From positions 1-11,249 of the forward strand of contig CAJTVF010000068.1 in assembly GCA_910579435.1 (NCBI GenBank): a stretch of DNA of 11,249 nucleotides, read 5' to 3'. The notes beneath the pieces were generated by a model. The model saw nothing but the letters and a program-made list of their open reading frames with translations. It made no database searches and had not been told where the DNA came from. The stretch is from an uncultured Oscillibacter sp. GTDB lineage: Bacteria > Bacillota > Clostridia > Oscillospirales > Oscillospiraceae. Of this stretch, positions 1 to 5,299 are shown in pieces (the stretch's first letter is position 1; every line of letters starts with the position of its first letter). The translations under genes and the position numbers were made by a program.

Positions 1-2
1 GC

Positions 3-65
3 GACCTGTTCAAGGTCACCCCGCTGCTGACCGAGGCCATCCGGGCCGCCAAGGCTGCGAAATAA
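3..65 (+). CDS. etfA: C-terminal end of probable electron transfer flavoprotein alpha subunit (partial)
   Basis: Only the last 20 codons and the TAA stop are in the window. The tail contains DLFKVTPLLTEAI followed by Ala/Lys-rich residues. From memory, EtfA proteins end in a similar GDxFxVVPxLTxxL pattern in the last helix of the FAD-binding domain. EtfA with EtfB carries electrons from acyl-CoA dehydrogenases, and in butyrate-forming Clostridia takes part in flavin-based electron bifurcation. The assignment rests on about 13 residues, so another alpha/beta protein cannot be excluded. A strong terminator follows 14 bases after the stop, so this is the last gene of its transcript. Confidence 0.45.
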   Translation, partial: DLFKVTPLLTEAIRAAKAAK

Positions 66-79
66 TTTCCGAACCAAGC

Positions 80-115
80 AAAAAGACCGAAGGGCTTGCG
101 CCCTTCGGTCTTTTT
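80..115 (+). terminator. Intrinsic terminator after the etfA-like gene
   Basis: A perfect 16-bp inverted repeat (80-95 with 100-115) encloses the tetraloop TTGC. The GC-rich core is GACCGAAGGGC/GCCCTTCGGTC. The A-run on the left arm and T-run on the right arm make it able to work in both directions. It lies 14 bases past the stop at 63-65. Confidence 0.93.
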
Positions 116-182
116 ATCTTCAAAGCGTTTGGCCCTTTTACCTTTCGCGCTGATGGAGCCGGACATTGGTATGGTGAACAAA

Positions 183-347
183 GTTGAAAACGTGCAATTT
201 GCTCGTTTTCAACCATCGGGCCAATGGCCCGATGGCGTGTGAAACACTCTTTGTTTTCTATGAAGTCCAAGCCGCGGCCGCAAATGCGGCCATTTGCGGT
301 GATTTTTCGCCGCAGAGTTGAAAAGAATCTGTTGATTCTTTTCAACT
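183..347. repeat. Cluster of four hairpins sharing GTTGAAAA ends
   Basis: Four inverted repeats follow each other without convincing coding sequence. They are 183-192/204-213 (10-bp arms, GTTGAAAACG), 214-222/226-234 (9 bp, CATCGGGCC), 278-286/291-299 (9 bp, CCGCAAATG) and 316-329/334-347 (14 bp, loop TGTT). The first and last hairpins both begin with GTTGAAAA and end with TTTTCAAC, so the cluster is bracketed by related palindromes. It sits just past the 3' end of the minus-strand transposase remnant and may be the terminal part of that insertion sequence, a palindromic intergenic repeat, or a structured RNA. A 109-codon open frame across it on the minus strand resembles no protein I know and is probably accidental. 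Confidence 0.7.
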
Positions 348-354
348 TGTTTGA

Positions 355-571
355 CTAGGCCGTGTTCACATAAGAGCATCCACACAACAAGAGCAAAATA
401 GACAAAAGTCAAAAAGATGACGTCAAGTTTGTCTTAGCGGGTAAAAATACGACGAAAACGCTTGATGCGGCGAAAAAGTCTCTCAGCCTGATTACGCTGT
501 TTGTACAATTCCTTATCGTAATCCCAAGGGTCTTTACGATTGCTTTTTGGCGGAATAACAGGCATATAGCC
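355..571 (-). pseudogene. Decayed IS5-family (DDE) transposase, C-terminal remnant
   Basis: On the minus strand, 571 to 437 reads GYMPVIPPKSNRKDPWDYD and continues through KELYKQRNQAERLF and RRIKRFRRIFTR. This is the typical C-terminal block of IS5-type transposases; the Glu of QAERLF would be the last acidic residue of the DDE triad. The next codon is TAA (434-436) where the family normally has Tyr or Phe (R-Y/F-DKLD). The frame then resumes as DKLDVIFLTFVYFALVVW. A +1 shift near 380 would end at TAG (355-357). Upstream of 571 the frame meets TGA and similarity stops, so the N-terminal two thirds and the other catalytic Asp residues are missing. The copy cannot make active transposase. It lies between the etfA terminator and the glycosidase promoter. 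Confidence 0.85.
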
Positions 572-573
572 AA

Positions 574-708
574 GCCATCAAGGGCCTGATAGCCCGGCGA
601 AGTTCCGGGGAGGCCGAGGAATTGGAGCGCCAGCGGGAAGCAGAGCGGCGGGAGGAGGGGGACCGTGGATATCAGCGGTCTTTCTTGAAGCGGGAGAGGA
701 GCCATTGA
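574..708 (+). pseudogene. Truncated 3' end of an unrecognised charged protein
   Basis: The frame ending at TGA (706-708) reads AIKGLIARRSSGEAEELERQ, then continues rich in Glu and Arg and ends in FLKRERSH. Its base composition (GC-rich, G/C at third positions) matches real genes nearby, unlike the AT-rich sequence on either side. The left edge falls within a few bases of where similarity to the transposase remnant stops, so this looks like the 3' stub of a gene broken by the insertion or a later deletion. The charged tail is reminiscent of mobile-element proteins, but I do not recognise the family. A GGAGAGGA motif (692-699) before an ATG at 709, directly after the stop, hints that another gene once followed. 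Confidence 0.45.
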
Positions 709-975
709 ATGGACCGGATAGAGAAATGTAACAAGAGCGCAAATCCCCAAAGAGCGATTAAAAATGTCGTATCGAAAGAACAGCCAATTTGTTCACTTAG
801 GCGATTCAGGCAATTATACAATTCCAAAGAAAGGTACCTCCCCCATGAACAGTATTTATTCCGATATATGGCTTGTAGTAAAATGATTTTTTTTCAGATT
901 TCTTTATAACAATAATCACCATGCCCCTTGGTATATTCAGACATGATGCAATATAAAACTTGCCCAACACTCCTC
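709..975. other. AT-rich gap with no convincing gene
   Basis: This stretch is much more AT-rich than the rest of the window. Two short plus-strand frames exist: 709-909 (66 codons, ATG right after the preceding stop, with an SD-like GGAGAGGA 9 bases upstream) and 764-886 (40 codons, MSYRKNSQFVHLGDSGNYTI..., without a clear ribosome binding site). They overlap in different frames and neither matches a family I know. I see no RNA gene or repeat in it. It is probably a remnant of the same mobile-DNA event that left the transposase fragment. Confidence 0.5.
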
Positions 976-1019
976 AAGGGGGCGCCGCCTTGACAAAGGC
1001 GGCGCTCCTTTGCTATACT
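976..1019 (+). promoter_or_regulatory. Sigma-A promoter with -35 box in the loop of a GC-rich inverted repeat
   Basis: The -35 box TTGACA (990-995, consensus) and -10 box TATACT (1014-1019) are 18 bases apart, and the -10 is extended by TGC (1011-1013). An inverted repeat (perfect core 982-989/998-1005, GCGCCGCC/GGCGGCGC, extended with two G-T pairs to 976-1011) places TTGACA exactly in its 8-base loop. Transcription should start near 1026, giving a leader of about 37 nt before the glycosidase gene. The palindrome could be an operator that hides the -35 box when bound. Confidence 0.82.
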
Positions 1020-1062
1020 ATACCGATCAAAAACCGTCATTCCTCTGGTGGAGGCCCTGTTC

Positions 1063-2238
1063 ATGAACGAGGAAAACCGCTCCCCCTTCAAGCGCCTGCG
1101 GCGGATCGCCGCAGCCACGGCCGCCCTGCTGGCGGCGCTGTATCTGCTGTTCGCCTTCTCCGGCATCCCCTTCATCGTCAAGTGGCGGACGCTGTACATT
1201 GAGACCGCCATGGGCACCATGACCCACCAGTGGCTGGCCACGGCATTCCTGCCGGGCTTTGTGATCCAGGAGGCCATGGGGGACGTGGAGACCCGGTTCC
1301 AGGACAATCTCATCGAGGCCAGCGACATCGCCCAGGCGGCGGAGGTCTCCCCTTCCCCTGCGGAGCCCGCCCAGACCCCGGAGGAGCGGGCCGTCGCGGA
1401 GTTCACCACCCTGTTTCCGGAGGTGGACCTGGACACCCTGCCCGCCTCCGTCACCTGGGAGGACCTGCCCCTCCTGCAAACAGACCTCCTGGAGGGGGTC
1501 CGCACCACCGCCGGAGACAAGGTGTGGGCCATCGACGTGCCCAACAAAATCCTTATCTGCACCGTCTCCGGCGAGGGCTATCAGGGCAAGCTGGCCATCG
1601 CCAAGGACAGCTCCCAGGTCATCCTGGCTAAAAACACCCTCTCCGGCCGGGGCCAGACGGTGACGGAGCTTTGCCAGGCCTACGGCGCGGTGCTGGGAAT
1701 CAACGCCAGCGGCTTCTACGACCCGGAGGGCAAGGGCCGGGGCAATGTGCCCATGGGTTTCGTCCTCTCCGGCGGGGAGTACTCCGGCCAGGCCCTCAAG
1801 GGCCGCTACCAGACCGCCGGGTTCGACTATGAGGACAACTTCCGGGCGGGCCGGGGGCTGGACCTGGAGGAGCTCCGGGACGCCGTGCAGTTTTACCCCA
1901 TCATCGTGCTGAACGGGGAGAAAAACATCGACGGCTCCTTCGGCATGGGCATCCAGCCCCGGACGGTCATCGGCCAGACGGCGGACAAGGCCACGCTGAT
2001 GCTGGTCATCGACGGCCGCCGGGTGGGCCACAGCCTGGGAACCACCGTGTCGGAGTGCGCGGACATCCTCCTGCGCTATGGCTGCTGGACCGCCATGAAC
2101 ATGGACGGCGGCTCCAGCTCCTCCATGACCTACAACGGGCGGATCATCACCAAAACCAGCAGCTCCATGACCCAGGGCCGCTATCTGCCCGACGCCTGGG
2201 TGGTGAAGGGCATCCCCTTTATAAATGTTTTAAGCTGA
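1063..2238 (+). CDS. Membrane-anchored phosphodiester glycosidase (NAGPA domain) protein
   Basis: The protein has 391 residues. A short basic N-terminus (KRLRR, residues 10-14) and one hydrophobic segment (about 15-32) predict an uncleaved signal anchor with the rest outside the cell. A linker rich in Pro, Glu and Ala (about 80-110) leads to a C-terminal NAGPA domain (about 145-391). Its hallmarks are visible: INASGFYD, the GxQPRTVIG-like segment IQPRTVIGQT, VIDGRR, and the Ser-rich MDGGSSSS near 347-354. Family members cleave GlcNAc from phosphodiester-linked sugars; in Firmicutes they are tied to cell-surface glycopolymers such as teichoic acids or exopolysaccharide. The substrate here is unknown. 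The ATG at 1063 is preferred over GTG 1048 because GGTGGAGG (1047-1054) lies 8 bases before it. The gene has its own promoter, and its last 20 bases overlap the convergent radical SAM gene. Confidence 0.9.
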   Translation: MNEENRSPFKRLRRIAAATAALLAALYLLFAFSGIPFIVKWRTLYIETAMGTMTHQWLATAFLPGFVIQEAMGDVETRFQDNLIEASDIAQAAEVSPSPAEPAQTPEERAVAEFTTLFPEVDLDTLPASVTWEDLPLLQTDLLEGVRTTAGDKVWAIDVPNKILICTVSGEGYQGKLAIAKDSSQVILAKNTLSGRGQTVTELCQAYGAVLGINASGFYDPEGKGRGNVPMGFVLSGGEYSGQALKGRYQTAGFDYEDNFRAGRGLDLEELRDAVQFYPIIVLNGEKNIDGSFGMGIQPRTVIGQTADKATLMLVIDGRRVGHSLGTTVSECADILLRYGCWTAMNMDGGSSSSMTYNGRIITKTSSSMTQGRYLPDAWVVKGIPFINVLS

Positions 2239-3154
2239 GCCGGTAAGCCCGGAGGGCCTCTTCATCCGCGCCGGCAATGAGGCTCTCCAGATATCCCGCC
2301 AGCCGTTCCCGGTCCTCCGGCAGGTCTCCCCGGACGCGGACCAGGTTGGACGCGCCCTCCGTCTCGAAGCGGGTGGGGACGCTCATATGCTCCACCAGGG
2401 TTTTCAGCTCCCCCAGCTTTTCCAGCTCGCTCTCCTCCTTCCAGTTTCCCGCCTGTATTTCCCGGTACAGCTCCGAGCTTGGGAACACCGTCAGCATGGA
2501 GGACCCGATCCGCCTCGGGCGGGTCTGGTTGAAGATCTCCGCGCTCCGCAGGGCCCCCTCCGCCCCCCGGCCCGCGCCGGAGATCCCCGCCAGGTAGAAA
2601 AAGCTGTAGGAAATCCCCGCTTCGTCCAGCCGCGCCGCCTGTTCCACAATATCCCGGGCCTGGCAGCCCTTGTTCATGAAGGCCAGGGCCCGGTCGTCTC
2701 CGGTTTCCACGCCCACGGTCAGCCCGTCATAGCCCAGGGTCCGGAGGCGGCGCAGCTCTTCACCGCTCTTGAGCCCCACGTCCGTCACCCGGGCAAAGCA
2801 GCCGATGCTCTCCACTGTGGGAAGGTATCGCCGGACAAGCTCCGCGATCTCCTCCAGCCGCTTGGGCAGAAGGACGAACGGGTTTGCCCCCACCAGAAAG
2901 ACCCGCCGGGGCCCCTGGGGCCTGGGAATGCCCTGGAGCCGGGCGGAGAGCATGGCCATGGGGTCCGTGCCCCAGAGCTGGGCCTCTCTCAGGTCCGCTT
3001 CGATCTCCTCCAGGGGCGACATGCGGAAGCGGAAGGGCAGGTCCTCATACAGCGTGCAGAACTTGCAGGCGTGGTGGGTACAGCCCGCCGTGGCCTGGAG
3101 CAGCAGCGACTCCGCCTCGTAGGGCGGCCGCCAGATGGTTCCATGAAAGTGCAT
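2219..3154 (-). CDS. Radical SAM protein of unknown function
   Basis: The protein has 311 residues. It opens with TGTIWRPPYEA and the cluster motif GCTHHACKFC (Cys25, Cys30, Cys33). This is CX4CX2C, not the textbook CX3CX2C; I recall the extra residue in this clostridial subfamily (GCSHNKCxFC-type). Later motifs fit the partial TIM barrel of Elp3/MiaB-like radical SAM enzymes: VFLVGANPF, the GVETGDDRAL strand that helps bind SAM, and FYLAGI. No extra cluster or B12 domain is evident. The enzyme should cleave SAM to a 5'-deoxyadenosyl radical; its substrate cannot be read from sequence. The ATG at 3154 has AGAGGAG 8 bases upstream; longer in-frame extensions lack such a site. It is divergent from an HxlR regulator, which may control it. 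Confidence 0.88.
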   Translation of the reverse strand: MHFHGTIWRPPYEAESLLLQATAGCTHHACKFCTLYEDLPFRFRMSPLEEIEADLREAQLWGTDPMAMLSARLQGIPRPQGPRRVFLVGANPFVLLPKRLEEIAELVRRYLPTVESIGCFARVTDVGLKSGEELRRLRTLGYDGLTVGVETGDDRALAFMNKGCQARDIVEQAARLDEAGISYSFFYLAGISGAGRGAEGALRSAEIFNQTRPRRIGSSMLTVFPSSELYREIQAGNWKEESELEKLGELKTLVEHMSVPTRFETEGASNLVRVRGDLPEDRERLAGYLESLIAGADEEALRAYRLSLKHL

Positions 3155-3269
3155 GAACGCATCTCCTCTCAAATTGGATTCTGCCGCTATCCTACTCCGG
3201 CAAAACCGCCTCCGCAAGTACGCAATTTTTTTGGTGCCGGTATCTTTTTTTGTACCAAAGGAGGTCCCC
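3155..3269. promoter_or_regulatory. Divergent control region between the radical SAM and HxlR genes
   Basis: The 115 bases hold a possible weak minus-strand promoter for the radical SAM gene: TTGCGG (3212-3217) and TAGGAT (3189-3194), 17 bases apart. On the plus strand two near-identical direct repeats, TTTTTTTGGTGCC (3226-3238) and TTTTTTTGTACC (3245-3256), lie 19 bases apart, about two helical turns. They could be tandem operator half-sites for the HxlR protein. No clear plus-strand promoter was found for the regulator itself. Confidence 0.4.
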
Positions 3270-3647
3270 ATGGACGGAAACAAATTTCAGACGCCGGATA
3301 TGATGGCCCGCTGCGTCCCCATGGCCAGCCTCCAGGCGGTGCTGGGTGGCAAGTGGAAAATCCTCATCCTCTGGTATGTGTCCTTCTACAAGGTCCAGCG
3401 CTTCGGCCAGCTCCTGCGCCGCCTGGACGGCATCACCCAGTCTTCCCTGACCAAGCAGCTCCGGGAGCTGGAGCGGGACGGGTTTTTGCACCGGGAGGTC
3501 TACGGGGAGGTGCCGCCCCGGGTGGAGTACTCCCTGACGGAGCTGGGAGAGAGCTTCCGGCCCATCCTGGAGCAGATGCTCCAATGGAGCGCGGAGCGGC
3601 TCTGCCCGCCGGGCTATGTTTCCCCTTACGGGGGTCCGGACCAGTGA
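3270..3647 (+). CDS. HxlR-family winged-helix transcriptional regulator
   Basis: The 125-residue length is normal for the family. Diagnostic segments are LQAVLGGKWKILILWYV (about 26-42), the RFGQLLRRLDGITQSSLTKQ helix-turn-helix (recognition helix ITQSSLTKQLRELE), and the wing DGFLHREVYGEVPPRVEYSL before a C-terminal dimerisation helix. Cys15 sits where some HxlR proteins carry a redox or aldehyde-sensing cysteine before the first helix; whether it senses anything here is unknown. The ATG at 3270 is chosen because AAAGGAGGT ends five bases upstream; an in-frame extension to 3153 has no such support. It is divergent from the radical SAM gene, the usual arrangement for a regulator and its target. 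Confidence 0.93.
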   Translation: MDGNKFQTPDMMARCVPMASLQAVLGGKWKILILWYVSFYKVQRFGQLLRRLDGITQSSLTKQLRELERDGFLHREVYGEVPPRVEYSLTELGESFRPILEQMLQWSAERLCPPGYVSPYGGPDQ

Positions 3648-3650
3648 AAA

Positions 3651-3680
3651 AACGCCCGCTGCCTTCCGACAGCGGGCGTT
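3651..3680. terminator. Bidirectional terminator between convergent genes
   Basis: An 11-bp perfect stem (AACGCCCGCTG 3651-3661 with CAGCGGGCGTT 3670-3680) encloses an 8-base loop. On the plus strand it is followed by CTTCTTTT, three bases after the HxlR stop; on the minus strand it is followed by a run of six T, 45 bases past the symporter stop. Confidence 0.92.
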
Positions 3681-3724
3681 CTTCTTTTCAGAACACAGGG
3701 GTAACGGTTCGCGGTCAGCCAAGC

Positions 3725-5125
3725 TCAGCCGATGCCGCCCAGTATGGCGCCGGCCACCAGGGCAATGAAGCACATGACGATAAACAGATAGCCCAGATAC
3801 TCAAACCATTTGCCGACAGGCTTCTTGGCGCCGTGGTTGACCTCTTCCAGGGCCTCCTTGCGGGGCAGAACGAAGAAGAACATAATGGCGGCGAGACCAG
3901 CTCCCAAGGGGCAGATGTAGATGGAAACCACGTCCATCCACTGGGAGGTCCAGGGCTGAATCAGCAGGGCCACAATCACGCCAACGATGCCGATGATCCC
4001 CACGGCGGGAAGCCGCTTCAGCTTGAACTGCTCCTGCATAGTGGCCACGGGGGCCTCGTACAGGTTGATGATGGAGCTGATGCCCGCGAAGAGGACGGCC
4101 ACATAGAAGATGATGCCGATGATCCGTCCGCCAGGCATGCCGTTGAGGATGTTGACCAGATAGACGAACATCAGGCCGGGGCCGGGGGTCACGTCGCTCA
4201 TGGCAAAGCCGGACGCACCGATGGCGGGGATGATGACGAAAGCGGCCAGCAGGGCGGCCAGGGTATCAAACAAAGCCACACGCCGGGCGGAGGAGGGGAT
4301 GTCCTCGTCCTTGGGCAGGTAGGAACCATAGATAACGGAGCCGTTGCCCGCCACGGACAGAGAGAAGAACGCCTGGCCGAAGGCGTAAATCCACACCTGG
4401 GGGCTCACCAGACCCGCGGGGTCCAGGGTGAACAGGAACTTGTAGCCCTCGGAAGCGCCGGGCTGGAAGCCGATATAGACGGCCAGAATGACGAACAGGC
4501 CGAACAGCACGGGCATCATGATTTTGTTGGCTTTTTCAATGCCGTTGGCCACGCCCAAGGCCATAATAATCATCGCTACCACCAGGCCGATGATCAGCCA
4601 CATGCTGTTGCCCACACCGAAGATTCCCCCCTGGAGCATCATGCTGACGGCCTCGCCCAGAGTCGCGGCCTCGGGAGCCGCGCCGCCAAAGGTACCGCCG
4701 ATGGCGCCCATGTCTTGACCCAAGGCGTACAGGCCGCCAGTGAGGGACATGAAGGTGTACTTGAAAATCCAGCTCATGACCACGGTGTAGCCAATGGCCA
4801 GCATCATGGAGCCGAGGATGGGAATCAGGCCGATGGCTTCGCCCAACTTCCGGTTGCCGTTTCTGGCCTCGGTAGCGTGGCCGAACGCGCCGATGGGGCC
4901 CGCCTGGGCCCGGCGGCCCAGGGCGAACTCCTCCATAACGCCGGAGTTGCCCACCAGAAGAACGATGATGAAATAGGGAATCAGGAAGGTCAGGCCGCCC
5001 CACTTGGCAACCATGATGGGGAAGCGCCAGATGTTGCCCATGCCGACGGCGGAGCCGATGCAGGCCAGGATAAAGCCCCACTGGCTCTTAAACCCGTCGC
5101 GGGTTTGCAAGGTCTCGTTGCTCAT
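3725..5125 (-). CDS. NSS-family sodium-dependent amino-acid symporter, probable tryptophan transporter (TnaT-like)
   Basis: This 466-residue polytopic protein has the LeuT fold. Transmembrane helix 1 contains AVGMGNIWRFP (residues 26-36), with Asn31 at a LeuT Na1-ligand position and Arg34 at the outer-gate Arg. The TM6 block is QAFFSLSVAGNGSVIYGSYL; AGNG replaces the more usual GxG(M)G at the unwound substrate site. Eleven to twelve hydrophobic helices can be counted, ending in VAGAILGGIG. The family couples Na+ entry to amino-acid uptake. The Symbiobacterium member TnaT imports tryptophan and lies beside tryptophanase, so position after tnaA supports the same substrate; this is inference. 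The ATG at 5125 follows AGGAGG by 10 bases; the open frame to 5254 lacks a site. It is 174 bases downstream of tnaA across a terminator-like hairpin, so expression may depend partly on read-through. Confidence 0.9.
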   Translation of the reverse strand: MSNETLQTRDGFKSQWGFILACIGSAVGMGNIWRFPIMVAKWGGLTFLIPYFIIVLLVGNSGVMEEFALGRRAQAGPIGAFGHATEARNGNRKLGEAIGLIPILGSMMLAIGYTVVMSWIFKYTFMSLTGGLYALGQDMGAIGGTFGGAAPEAATLGEAVSMMLQGGIFGVGNSMWLIIGLVVAMIIMALGVANGIEKANKIMMPVLFGLFVILAVYIGFQPGASEGYKFLFTLDPAGLVSPQVWIYAFGQAFFSLSVAGNGSVIYGSYLPKDEDIPSSARRVALFDTLAALLAAFVIIPAIGASGFAMSDVTPGPGLMFVYLVNILNGMPGGRIIGIIFYVAVLFAGISSIINLYEAPVATMQEQFKLKRLPAVGIIGIVGVIVALLIQPWTSQWMDVVSIYICPLGAGLAAIMFFFVLPRKEALEEVNHGAKKPVGKWFEYLGYLFIVMCFIALVAGAILGGIG

Positions 5126-5180
5126 GTAACAATTTCCTCCTCTTTCTCGATATACACACAACCGCCGGCTGAAAAGCGAG

Positions 5181-5241
5181 AAAAAGAGGGCTGTCCGCCG
5201 GGTCCACGTCATTTGACTTTGGAACAGGGCGGACGCCCTCT
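5181..5241 (-). terminator. Intrinsic terminator or attenuator between tnaA and the symporter gene
   Basis: On the minus strand AGAGGGC-G-TCCGCC (5241 to 5228) pairs with GGCGGA-CA-GCCCTCT (5199 to 5185), with further pairing inside the 28-base loop (TCCA/TGGA and GTC/GAC). It is followed by TTTTCTCGCTTTTC. A competing short palindrome, AGGGCGTCCGCCCT, overlaps the left arm. It lies about 60 bases after the tnaA stop and about 55 before the symporter start, so it probably lowers transcription into the symporter gene. Confidence 0.75.
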
Positions 5242-5286
5242 CTAAGCTGTACACTCAACCTGCGGTACAGTGGCACTTACTTTTCA

Positions 5287-5297
5287 GGGGGGGGGGG
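5287..5297. repeat. Homopolymer of 11 G (C11 on the tnaA strand) after the tnaA stop
   Basis: Eleven consecutive G on the plus strand begin two bases past the tnaA stop codon. Long G/C runs are prone to slippage. Because it lies outside the coding frame, length change would not alter TnaA but could affect mRNA structure or read-through to the symporter. A small inverted repeat (CTGTAC 5247-5252 / GTACAG 5265-5270) lies just beyond. Confidence 0.9.
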
Positions 5298-5299
5298 AC

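Noticed and set aside
183..347. CRISPR array from repeated GTTGAAAA words
   Set aside because: Only four short copies in alternating orientation forming hairpins, with unequal spacing and no constant repeat of 25-40 bases.
709..909. Small gene of 66 codons after the truncated frame
   Set aside because: It has an SD-like sequence, but the protein shows no recognisable family or composition, overlaps another equally plausible short frame and lies in a degraded mobile-DNA region.
1027..2031. Minus-strand frame of 334 codons opposite the glycosidase gene
   Set aside because: Antisense shadow; the plus strand has NAGPA motifs, a ribosome binding site and a promoter.
3153..3270. Longer N-terminus for the HxlR protein starting at 3153
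   Set aside because: It would overlap the radical SAM start, has no ribosome binding site and exceeds family length; AAAGGAGGT directly precedes ATG 3270.
2387..5245. Very long plus-strand open frame of 952 codons
   Set aside because: It runs antisense to the radical SAM and NSS genes and through HxlR in another frame. Its translation is low-complexity (Gly, His, Ala, Gln, Asp), typical of an antisense frame in GC-rich DNA.
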